From: Flavobacterium sp.
GTDB taxonomy: Bacteria; Bacteroidota; Bacteroidia; Flavobacteriales; Flavobacteriaceae
Direction of reading: 5' to 3'
Length of the DNA: 64,000 bases
Assembly (NCBI GenBank): GCA_023259675.1
Contig: JALRGT010000001.1
Span: forward strand, 186,001 to 250,000
A program made the translations under genes and the position numbers. Positions within the stretch are counted from its first letter, which is position 1; the number at the start of each line of letters is the position of its first letter. Shown in pieces: positions 56,866 through 64,000 of the stretch. The notes below the pieces were generated by a model. That model had not been told where the DNA came from. It saw only the letters and a list, made by a program, of their open reading frames with translations, and did no database searches.

Positions 56866-57921
56866 ATGAAATTTTCACCAAAAACAAATGAATTACGAAG
56901 AAAAGTGACTAAAAGCCTCACCAAAAATATCGGACGTTCTTCGTTGATTCACAAAACAGATATATTACAGAAAATAGAAATAAAAAAAATTTTAATCAGC
57001 AGACCCAATCACCGATTAGGAAATTTACTCTTAATTACACCACTGATTCAAGAAGTACAGGCTACTTTCCCGGATTGTCAAATCGATTTGTTTGTAAAAG
57101 GAGGCTTGGCTCCTATCGTTTTTCAAAACTATAAAAACATCCATTTAATAATTGAACTACCTAAAAAACCCTTTGATAATTTACTGAAGTATTTTAAAGT
57201 TTGGATAACCATTAAAAAACAAAAGTATGATATGGTTATCAATGTAGATAAAGGTTCGTCCTCAGGCAGATTATCCGCACAATTTGCTGATGCTAAATAC
57301 AAATTTTTTGGTGATGCCAGTGAAGAAATACAATCAAAATACCCAGATTACGAACATATAGCCAAATATCCTATCTATAATTTTCGTGAATTTCTGACTC
57401 AATTAGGCTTTGAAAAAAGGGAAAATCCAATTCCATCAATTGACATGAAATTAAGTCCAGAGGAAATCGCCGAAGGGAAAAAGATTCTACATGAAATTGT
57501 TCCCAACGAGAAAAAAACCATCTCCTTTTTTACCTATGCCACAGCAGACAAATGTTATTCTGTAGAATGGTGGGAAAAATTTTATGAGCGATTAAAAACG
57601 GAATATCAAGACCAATATAACCTTGTTGAAGTCTTGCCGGTGGAAAATGTCTCACAAGTTGGATTTAAGTCTCCAACGTATTACAGTAAAGACGTACGTG
57701 AGATTGCTTCGGTGATTGCCAATACAGAAGTATTTATTGGCGCCGATAGTGGCATTATGCACTTGGCTTGTGCTGGACTAACCCCAACCTTGGGTTTATT
57801 TTCACGTCCAAACATCAAAAAATACCAACCTTTCAACAATAACAGCCTGGGAATCAACACCAATAATACTGATATTGAAGACTGGATTGGAGCCATAAAC
57901 CAAATTCTTTCTCCTAAGTAA
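56866..57921 (+). CDS. Glycosyltransferase family 9 (ADP-heptose:LPS heptosyltransferase type)
   Basis: 351 aa, GT-B fold. N-terminal half with ILISRPNHRLGNLLLITPLIQEVQATFPDCQIDLFVKGG (split by turns) and VINVDKGSSSGRLSAQFA. C-terminal half with the donor-binding FIGADSGIMHLACAGLTPTLGLF (about 288-310). Transfers heptose or a related sugar to the lipopolysaccharide core at the inner membrane. A positively charged N-terminal tail precedes the fold. HAD gene 34 bp downstream. Confidence 0.88.
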   Translation: MKFSPKTNELRRKVTKSLTKNIGRSSLIHKTDILQKIEIKKILISRPNHRLGNLLLITPLIQEVQATFPDCQIDLFVKGGLAPIVFQNYKNIHLIIELPKKPFDNLLKYFKVWITIKKQKYDMVINVDKGSSSGRLSAQFADAKYKFFGDASEEIQSKYPDYEHIAKYPIYNFREFLTQLGFEKRENPIPSIDMKLSPEEIAEGKKILHEIVPNEKKTISFFTYATADKCYSVEWWEKFYERLKTEYQDQYNLVEVLPVENVSQVGFKSPTYYSKDVREIASVIANTEVFIGADSGIMHLACAGLTPTLGLFSRPNIKKYQPFNNNSLGINTNNTDIEDWIGAINQILSPK

Positions 57922-57955
57922 ATCCATTATCGAAAGAGAACATCTAAAAGTTACT

Positions 57956-58591
57956 ATGAAAAACATAAAGTGCATCCTGTTTGATTGCGACGGTGTCCTG
58001 GTAGATAGCGAAGGCATTACCAATCAAGTGCTGATGGATATGACAAAACCTCATGGACTTGAATTGACTTTAGACGAAGCCAACCGTTTTTTCAACGGAC
58101 GGAATTTACGGGCAATTTTTGAAAACATCAAGAAACGCCTCAACAGTAAATTACCTAAAACTTTTGAAAGTGATTTTAGAAGGCTCACTTTTGAAGCTTT
58201 CAAAACCGATATGAAACCCATTCCGGGCGTAACCGAATTTATTGAAAATTTGTCAGTGGCTTATGGTGTGGCATCTAACGGACCAGAAGATAAAATTAGA
58301 TTAAACCTCACCACAACTGGACTGATTGAAAAATTCGGCAAAAATATCTTCAGTGCTTACCAGATAAACAGCTGGAAACCCGATCCCGAATTGTATTTAC
58401 ATGCCGCCCAAACCATGGGGTTTTCCGTGAACGAATGCATCGTTATAGAAGACAGTCCATCTGGTGTCATCGCTGCCAAAAGAGGCGGGTTTACCGTTTA
58501 TGGCTTGGCTAGTCCGCACAGTGAAACCCAACTGAAAGAAGCCGGAGCCACTCTATTTTACAATTATGAGGAGCTGAGTCTTTTGCTATAA
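57956..58591 (+). CDS. HAD-IA hydrolase (beta-phosphoglucomutase-like)
   Basis: 211 aa. HAD motif I FDCDGVLVDSE (about 9-19), motif II in YGVASNG (about 102), motif III Lys in NSWKPDPELY (about 140) and motif IV VIEDSPSGV (about 161). A helical cap is inserted after motif I. Likely phosphatase or mutase for sugar phosphates. Probably co-transcribed with the glycosyltransferase. Confidence 0.9.
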   Translation: MKNIKCILFDCDGVLVDSEGITNQVLMDMTKPHGLELTLDEANRFFNGRNLRAIFENIKKRLNSKLPKTFESDFRRLTFEAFKTDMKPIPGVTEFIENLSVAYGVASNGPEDKIRLNLTTTGLIEKFGKNIFSAYQINSWKPDPELYLHAAQTMGFSVNECIVIEDSPSGVIAAKRGGFTVYGLASPHSETQLKEAGATLFYNYEELSLLL

Positions 58592-58730
58592 TAAAACATT
58601 AGAAATATTTTAGTCAAAAACACAAAACCATTTTAAAAGGTGCTGTTTTTTTTATGGAATCTAAAAACTACCAAAATGAAACCTCATTTTAGCGCACTAG
58701 CGGATTTTAATAGTCTACCTTTCACAAAAA

Positions 58731-59339
58731 ATGGCTATAGAGCATAAGGTTCGTTTGGTTGAACAATTATTTGACCGACTTGAAAATGAAATTACTGCTT
58801 TCCAATGCGAAACTAAATTATATTGTCCACCTGGCTGCGGAAAATGCTGTACTACTCCTGATATTGATGCCTCACCATTAGAATTTTTACCTTGGGCATT
58901 GCATTTGTTTCTGAACGGAAAAGCCGAAGAAATGTTAGCCGAATTAAATGATAAAACCATTACAAATTGTCATATCTACCGACCTCTTACAGTACTTGAC
59001 CGCACAAACGGTAGCTGTAGCAACTATCGCTACCGCGGATTGATATGCCGCCTTTTTGGTTATGCTGCCAACAGAGATAAATATGGCAAACTACGATTAG
59101 CTAGCTGCAAAATCATCAAAGAAGAACAACAAGAAAACCATGCTGATGCCCAAAACGCCATTAGTAAAGGACTTTATGTACCTGTTTTTACCGATTATTA
59201 TATGCAGTTGGCACAAATTGATTATAGAATGGCCTCGGTCATACTTCCTGTAAACAAAGCGTTAAAGATGGCCATCGAAGAAGTATTACAATACTATGCC
59301 TACAGACCATTTCCGGGTGGATTGGAGAATATTGCATAG
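58731..59339 (+). CDS. YkgJ-family cysteine-cluster protein
   Basis: 202 aa. CxxxxxCPPGCGKCC cluster near residues 26-41 (the CxxCxxCC-type signature), further Cys in NGSCSNYRYRGLICRLFGY (about 91-103) and ASCK. These clusters are predicted to bind zinc or iron in an Fe(CxxCC)-like way. Role unknown. Monocistronic. Confidence 0.85.
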   Translation: MAIEHKVRLVEQLFDRLENEITAFQCETKLYCPPGCGKCCTTPDIDASPLEFLPWALHLFLNGKAEEMLAELNDKTITNCHIYRPLTVLDRTNGSCSNYRYRGLICRLFGYAANRDKYGKLRLASCKIIKEEQQENHADAQNAISKGLYVPVFTDYYMQLAQIDYRMASVILPVNKALKMAIEEVLQYYAYRPFPGGLENIA

Positions 59340-59419
59340 TAGTAAATGACACAACAAAACTTGACACTGCAAAAACAATCACTTTTTTTTCTAAATTAGT
59401 TGTTCTAAAATAAAGAACC

Positions 59420-60313
59420 ATGCAAAAACTAACCAAAGAAGATATTAGTCAGGAAATGTTTGACTTATATGACGACTATGCCCACAATAAAATAGAACGG
59501 AGACAGTTTATTGAAAAACTATCGTTGTTCGCTGTAGGTAGTGTCACACTTCCTTCCCTACTTAGCTTTATGACCCCAAATTATGTAGATTCACGATTGA
59601 TTGAGTCTAATGATCCAAGACTGCAATCGGAATTCATCACCTATGAATCACCAAAGGGAGGTGGAACGATCAAAGGACTTTTGTCCCAACCTACAGGAAC
59701 CACAAAAAAATTGCCCGGAATCATTGTCGTGCATGAGAATCGTGGGCTGAATCCTTATATTGAAGATGTAGGACGCAGAGCAGCAATAGAAGGATTCATC
59801 ACCTTGGCTCCCGATGCTTTATCGCCTTTGGGTGGCTATCCCGGCAATGATGATGCAGGCAGAGAATTGCAAAAAAAACGCACACGTGAAGAAATGCTCG
59901 AAGATTTTATCGCGGCTTATGAATACCTAAAATCCCATAAAGATTGTAATGGTTATGTTGGTGTGGTGGGATTTTGTTTTGGCGGTTGGATTGCCAATAT
60001 GATGGCAGTAAAAATCCCGACATTATCCGCATCAGTCCCCTATTACGGAGGACAACCCACTGCCGAAGAAGCCGAAGAAATATCCTGCCCTCTGTTGTTG
60101 CACTATGCCGGATTAGATACCCGGGTAAATGCAGGCTGGCCGGCTTTCGAAGCCATCCTCAAAAAGAACAAAGTAGCCCACACCGCTTATATTTATGAAG
60201 GTGTCAATCATGGTTTTCACAACAACACCACGCCTCGATACGATGAAAAAGCCGCAACACTGTCTTGGACAAGGACCATTGCTTTTTTCAAAGAAAATCT
60301 CAGGAAGAAATAA
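59420..60313 (+). CDS. Dienelactone hydrolase family protein
   Basis: 297 aa alpha/beta hydrolase. A Tat-like start (ERRQFIEKLSLFAVGSVTLPSLL, about 27-50, without a full RR motif) suggests export. Nucleophile Cys in VVGFCFGGW (about 182), Asp in YAGLDTRV (about 232), His in VNHGFHNN (about 264): the Cys-Asp-His triad of the DLH family. Substrate unknown. Confidence 0.88.
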   Translation: MQKLTKEDISQEMFDLYDDYAHNKIERRQFIEKLSLFAVGSVTLPSLLSFMTPNYVDSRLIESNDPRLQSEFITYESPKGGGTIKGLLSQPTGTTKKLPGIIVVHENRGLNPYIEDVGRRAAIEGFITLAPDALSPLGGYPGNDDAGRELQKKRTREEMLEDFIAAYEYLKSHKDCNGYVGVVGFCFGGWIANMMAVKIPTLSASVPYYGGQPTAEEAEEISCPLLLHYAGLDTRVNAGWPAFEAILKKNKVAHTAYIYEGVNHGFHNNTTPRYDEKAATLSWTRTIAFFKENLRKK

Positions 60314-60437
60314 CAGTTTACAAAGTCCCGTGATTGGAACTTTAATTATTGATAATTTAATTTCAACTAATTCAAATCTTTAAAAAAAAACCATTAAACA
60401 ATTGATTATATTATAATTAACAAATTATATTTTAATA

Positions 60438-60445
60438 TAATTTCG
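60438..60445 (+). promoter_or_regulatory. Putative -7 box of the lipoprotein gene
   Basis: TAATTTCG, near-consensus TAnnTTTG, 89 bp before the ATG. The palindrome at 60466 lies about 16 bp beyond the predicted start. Confidence 0.4.
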
Positions 60446-60465
60446 TAAATTAGATAGCCTTATTA

Positions 60466-60488
60466 TTGTTCTATATCATATAGAACAA
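60466..60488. promoter_or_regulatory. 23-bp near-perfect palindrome, possible operator
   Basis: TTGTTCTATAT-C-ATATAGAACAA: two 11-bp arms around one base, 46 bp upstream of the lipoprotein gene. It looks like a dimeric repressor site; with a one-base centre an RNA hairpin is unlikely to be tight. Confidence 0.5.
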
Positions 60489-60533
60489 ATGTAAATACCC
60501 ATAGCTTATTTAAAATAAATAAAACTATTTGCT

Positions 60534-61175
60534 ATGAAAAAACTATATACGCTATTGATTTGCTCTTTTACATTTCTCCCTTCTTGTTCACCATCTGACT
60601 ATTTCCAGGAAGACAACACTATTTATACGATAAAAGTTAAAGAATATAAAACGAATTTGCCTTTAGAAGGAGTACGGATTAATCTGTACTATTGTTACTA
60701 TGACATTGAATTTGGTTGCCAAAAACGGCCATTATCAACCTATATTACTGACGTCAAAGGGGAAACCAGAATAACCAAAAAAGAATATTTAAGAGCAGAC
60801 GAAGGATTTATTTCATCAAAATCACAATATTGGGATTTAAACAGGAGAGCACAAGAAATAGCATTGGAACCGGAAGCTTGGGTAAAAATTGCCATCAAAA
60901 CTAATACAACTTTTCCGAGCACAAGCATTTTTGTTTTAAAAACGAAAGGAGAATTAGGAGTTGAAAGTCTATTAAAATTTAAGCCTCCAAAAGACACTGT
61001 TGTGAATTTCAGACTATTTGGTAATGAAACGAATAAAATTGACTGGGTAGTATATCAAAATCCAGGAGGGTGTGGCTGGGCGTTCTGTATTCCCCCCAGT
61101 GACACACTAACTTTTGGGAATATATCCTTAAATCCTCAAAAATTTGAAACCCTAAATACTTCTATCAATTATTAA
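60534..61175 (+). CDS. Lipoprotein of unknown function
   Basis: 213 aa, lipobox LPSC (Cys18). An Ig-like or carboxypeptidase-regulatory-like strand pattern at about 28-60 (IYTIKVKEYKTNLPLEGVRI) is followed by several Cys (CYYDIEFGCQKRP). C-terminal segment GGCGWAFCIPPSDTLTF. No family named. Monocistronic, with a palindrome in its leader. Confidence 0.7.
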   Translation: MKKLYTLLICSFTFLPSCSPSDYFQEDNTIYTIKVKEYKTNLPLEGVRINLYYCYYDIEFGCQKRPLSTYITDVKGETRITKKEYLRADEGFISSKSQYWDLNRRAQEIALEPEAWVKIAIKTNTTFPSTSIFVLKTKGELGVESLLKFKPPKDTVVNFRLFGNETNKIDWVVYQNPGGCGWAFCIPPSDTLTFGNISLNPQKFETLNTSINY

Positions 61176-61223
61176 TTCCTAAAAGATTGAAATAAATATT
61201 CTTCTCTTTCTATAAATACAAAA

Positions 61224-61251
61224 AAAAAGCCCTGAAAATTCAGGGCTTTTT
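61224..61251. terminator. Terminator, duplicate of the carB terminator
   Basis: GCCCTGAA-AA-TTCAGGGC with flanking A and T runs. Identical in core to the carB terminator at 62768-62795 and part of the duplicated segment. Confidence 0.85.
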
Positions 61252-61269
61252 GCTTATGTTAAATCAAGT

Positions 61270-61500
61270 ATTTTTTATTTAAATACATTTTTCTTCTGGA
61301 GTACAATTCATAGAATTGATCGTCTTTTAGGTCTTCTATAAACAAGATACTTTCCCCTGTTGATTTCATTTCTGGTCCTAATGCTTTATTTACATTTTGG
61401 AACTTACTGAAAGAGAATACGGTTGTTTAATTGCATATCCTTTTAATTGCAGGTTAAAAACAAAATCAGCTGCTTTATTGTGGACCAACATTATTGAGTA
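61270..61500 (-). pseudogene. Decayed duplicate of the carB 3' end
   Basis: Aligns closely (roughly nine in ten bases by eye) with the true carB end at 62815-63050, including MYL, the DDQFYELYSRRKM-coding stretch and KFQNVNKALGPEMKSTGES-coding region. Broken: the carB stop is mutated, a base is lost in the CACCGGTT region (61415 area; the copy reads ATACGGTT), and similarity fades near 61500. The duplicate also carries a copy of the carB terminator. Confidence 0.85.
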
Positions 61501-61547
61501 AATTGATGCAAACAGATTTCTAAGTAAAAGACCCGTTTTAGCATAGT

Positions 61548-62468
61548 TTAAAACACGGAAAGTACTGTAAATAAAACCAATGAAATTAGTGTGTAAACCA
61601 AAATAGCATTGCTGAAAAACTTCAACTCATTTTCATTATTTTTAATAAATAAAGGCAGAATAAATGGTGGAGGAAGCAGTACAAACGTTATAAAACCAAC
61701 CTTAAATAAGGGATTAAACTCCCCAACGGTAAAAAAAATAAGTTGGTAGGTGAAAAAACCACAGATAGCTACAACCAAAATCCGTAAACCAATAAACTTA
61801 AAAGTTTCAGCCCAATTGACATGAGTAAATTGAATCGAATATCCCACTACAACTAGAATTAATGGAACAGTGATTTTTGACAATGTTTCCATCGCCGAAA
61901 AAACACCAATTATAACGGCTTGATGTGAAAACCAATCATACGTATTGGTTAAATTGGTCGTTATACCAAGAAAAATAGCTACTATAGCCGGCGATTTAAG
62001 AAAACGAATGAAGTTTTTCGATATGCTAATTTGTCCATTGTTTTTACTCTCCAACAAAGGAAAATAGACAAACCAAATAAAAAACTCATGCCCCAAAGCC
62101 AACAGGGCTATTACCGAAATATTTTCAATACCATAAAGCGCCCCAAAAAGTGCAACACCTATCATGCCAAATTCGAAGCCTGTAAAAAAAAGACCTGTAT
62201 AAGTACGCTTCAAATATTTTCTCAAAAAAATTCCAATACCGTATAATAAAACACAGAAAAGAAAAACTATAAGAAACAGTAACGTATAACTTAATTGTAA
62301 ATCGGCTTTACTAAAAGCAAAAAACAATATGCAAGGCAAGGAAACTCTTAGAATCAAAAATTTAAGACCATTAATTACAGTTGTATTAATTTCTTTGGAT
62401 TTTTGGAGTAAGAAACCAATAATTAACATTAAAAATATTGGAAAAATCTTGACAAGAATAGCGTTCAT
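61548..62468 (-). CDS. AEC family transporter
   Basis: 306 aa, about ten membrane helices in two five-helix halves. Auxin-efflux-carrier/bile-acid superfamily: N-terminal MNAILVKIFPIFLMLIIGF, middle TGFEFGMIGVALFGALYG, second half VPLILVVVGYSIQF and PPPFILPLFI. Exports or imports organic acids such as malonate or malate; substrate undetermined. Lies between the intact carB 3' end and its decayed copy, so probably arrived with the duplication. Confidence 0.9.
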   Translation of the reverse strand: MNAILVKIFPIFLMLIIGFLLQKSKEINTTVINGLKFLILRVSLPCILFFAFSKADLQLSYTLLFLIVFLFCVLLYGIGIFLRKYLKRTYTGLFFTGFEFGMIGVALFGALYGIENISVIALLALGHEFFIWFVYFPLLESKNNGQISISKNFIRFLKSPAIVAIFLGITTNLTNTYDWFSHQAVIIGVFSAMETLSKITVPLILVVVGYSIQFTHVNWAETFKFIGLRILVVAICGFFTYQLIFFTVGEFNPLFKVGFITFVLLPPPFILPLFIKNNENELKFFSNAILVYTLISLVLFTVLSVF

Positions 62469-62814
62469 AAATTAGAGATTATTTGCTTTATACAATTTTA
62501 TATAAGTCACAAAAGTAACGGAAATTGGTAAAGATCTAGATTAAAAATATTACCAATAAAGTATGAAAAAGACTTTATATCTAAAACCCGCATCTATATA
62601 GATAAAATTCTGAATCTTGATTTTGGGATACATCACGGGATAAAACTTTTTTATACCTAAATCTTAGCACCAATGAAGAACATAAAGTTTCAGAAGACAC
62701 TATCCCAAAAACAATACAAACTGAAAAAATTAGCTTCTGAAATCTTACAGCTTTAACAAATAAAATTAAAAAGCCCTGAAAATTCAGGGCTTTTTGCTTA
62801 TGTTAAATCAAGTA
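62469..62814. other. Intergenic region between AEC and carB
   Basis: Holds a minus-strand TACTTTTG box (62510-62517) for the AEC gene and the carB terminator at its right end. The middle (about 62550-62760) shows no frame, repeat or RNA fold I can support. Confidence 0.5.
62768..62795 (-). terminator. Terminator of carB
   Basis: GCCCTGAA (62773-62780) and TTCAGGGC (62783-62790) with flanking A/T runs, about 20 bp after the carB stop. Confidence 0.88.
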
Positions 62815-63999
62815 TTATTTACTTAAGTACATTTTTCTTCTAGAGTACAATTCATAGAATTGATCGTCTTTTAGGTCTTCGATAAACAAGATGCTTTCCC
62901 CTGTTGATTTCATTTCTGGTCCTAATGCTTTATTTACATTTTGGAACTTACTGAAAGAGAACACCGGTTGTTTAATTGCGTATCCTTTTAATTGTGGATT
63001 AAAAGTAAAGTCTGTTACTTTATTAGCTCCAAGCATTACTTTGGTTGCATAATTCACATACGGCTCACCATAAGCTTTCGCAATAAACGGAACGGTACGG
63101 GATGCTCTAGGGTTCGCTTCGATGATAAAAACTGTATCGTCTTTGATAGCAAACTGAATGTTGATTAAACCAACTGTTTTTAAAGCTTTAGCGATTTTCA
63201 CCGTATGATCTTTTATTTGTTGCATTACAAATTCCCCTAAGTTGAACGGTGGCAAGGTTGCATTACTATCTCCGGAGTGCACTCCACAAGGTTCGATATG
63301 CTCCATAATCCCAATGATATAAACATTACCATCAGCATCGCAAATTGCATCGGCTTCTGCTTCGATTGCTCCTGCCAAATAATGGTCTAACAACAATTTA
63401 TTACCAGGAATCGATTTCAACAGATTGATAACGTGTTCTTCCAGTTCTTTTTTGTTGATTACAATTTTCATTCCCTGACCTCCCAACACATAAGAAGGAC
63501 GAATCAATAATGGAAAATCTAAAGTATCTGCCAAAGCCGAAGCTTCGTCAGCCGTTTCTGCAATTCCGAATTTAGGGAAAGGAATATGTAATTCAGTCAA
63601 CAAGTCAGAGAAACGTCCTCTGTCTTCAGCTAAATCCAAGGCATCAAAACTGGTTCCTATAATTTTAATTCCGTATTTAGACAGTTTTTCGGCCAATTTC
63701 AAGGCGGTTTGCCCACCTAACTGAACAATAACCCCTTCTGGTTTTTCGTGTTTGATGATATCATAGATATGCTCCCAGAAAACTGGTTCGAAGTATAATT
63801 TATCAGCGGTATCAAAATCAGTTGAAACTGTCTCCGGATTACAGTTAATCATGATTGTTTCGTAACCACATTCTTTAGCCGCTAAAACGCCGTGTACACA
63901 AGAATAATCAAACTCGATTCCTTGTCCAATTCTATTTGGTCCTGAACCTAAAACGATGATTTTCTTTTTATCTGTAACTACACTTTCGTTATGAACGTA
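62815..63999 (-). CDS. carB: Carbamoyl phosphate synthase large subunit, C-terminal part (5' end outside window)
   Basis: The frame is open to the right edge, so the ATG at 63852 is internal; about 394 codons are visible of the usual ~950-1070. Visible: GSGPNRIGQGIEFDYSCVHG, MINCNPETVSTDFDTADKLYFEP, GVIVQLGGQTALKLA, the ATP-grasp RPSYVLGGQGM (about 135 residues after ETVSTD), FAIKDDTVFIIEANPRASRTVPF and the end LYSRRKMYLSK. Makes carbamoyl phosphate for pyrimidines and arginine. The protein seems to end soon after the second ATP-grasp module, so the allosteric MGS domain is lacking or much reduced. Confidence 0.93.
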   Translation of the reverse strand, partial: YVHNESVVTDKKKIIVLGSGPNRIGQGIEFDYSCVHGVLAAKECGYETIMINCNPETVSTDFDTADKLYFEPVFWEHIYDIIKHEKPEGVIVQLGGQTALKLAEKLSKYGIKIIGTSFDALDLAEDRGRFSDLLTELHIPFPKFGIAETADEASALADTLDFPLLIRPSYVLGGQGMKIVINKKELEEHVINLLKSIPGNKLLLDHYLAGAIEAEADAICDADGNVYIIGIMEHIEPCGVHSGDSNATLPPFNLGEFVMQQIKDHTVKIAKALKTVGLINIQFAIKDDTVFIIEANPRASRTVPFIAKAYGEPYVNYATKVMLGANKVTDFTFNPQLKGYAIKQPVFSFSKFQNVNKALGPEMKSTGESILFIEDLKDDQFYELYSRRKMYLSK

Positions 64000-64000
64000 A

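Noticed and set aside
61548..62468. Integrative element carrying the AEC gene
   Set aside because: The displaced carB end fits, but there is no integrase or other mobility gene and the segment is only about 1.5 kb; reported only as a duplication.
63852..63854. Start codon of carB at the ATG
   Set aside because: The frame continues upstream with conserved CarB sequence (GSGPNRIGQG), so the true start is beyond the window.

Overview
The window looks like chromosome from a low-GC member of the Bacteroidota, most likely Flavobacterium or a close relative. It contains the gliding lipoprotein gene gldI, a secreted subtilase with a type IX secretion tail, a Bacteroidota-type YidC, GH9 and DUF1080 proteins and DUF3857/transglutaminase proteins. 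Many genes are preceded by the Bacteroidota -7 box (TAnnTTTG), and Shine-Dalgarno sequences are nearly absent. No rRNA, tRNA, CRISPR array, transposase or integrase was found.

Region by region. (1) 1-3.5 kb: the end of an exported protein, a beta-barrel-like protein, a GNAT-like protein, and a convergent alpha-oxoamine synthase for sphingolipid or sulfonolipid bases. (2) 3.5-12.7 kb: an accessory stretch of mostly single, unrelated genes: a membrane protein, two unknowns, a DHFR/RibD-like reductase, a DUF1080 lipoprotein, a GH9 glucanase and a lipoprotein hydrolase. They are separated by structured intergenic repeats of at least three families. (3) 12.7-24.4 kb: NYN/LOTUS protein, hybrid histidine kinase, two tandem small RNAs on the minus strand, RdgB, DEAD-box helicase, carboxypeptidase-regulatory-like protein, a tiny lysine-rich protein, PepD, DUF3810 and a type III polyketide synthase. 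(4) 24.8-28 kb: ECF sigma factor with membrane partner, PlsC-like acyltransferase, NUDIX and DUF4268. (5) 28-35.3 kb: an operon of a giant TPR/MORN protein and two DUF3857-type proteins, the second lacking the transglutaminase cysteine. (6) 35.3-50 kb: a long minus-strand run with housekeeping genes (mnmA, yidC, pyrG, guaA) and envelope proteins. (7) 50-56 kb: RidA, a ClC transporter with a fluoride-type motif, and nrnA-gldI followed by two cyclophilin-FKBP fusions. (8) 56.8-61.2 kb: glycosyltransferase 9, HAD phosphatase, Cys-cluster protein, dienelactone hydrolase and a lipoprotein. (9) 61.2-64 kb: an AEC transporter between the real 3' end of carB and a decayed duplicate of that end.

The most striking non-coding signal is at 16.1-16.5 kb. 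Two homologous minus-strand RNAs of about 133 and 143 nt each have a promoter placed to start transcription at a closing stem. The closing stem shows compensatory base changes between copies, and each RNA ends in a strong intrinsic terminator. They are candidates for the 6S-like RNA of Flavobacteria. The repeat-punctuated single-gene array at 3.7-8.7 kb and the carB 3'-end duplication are the other main leads.
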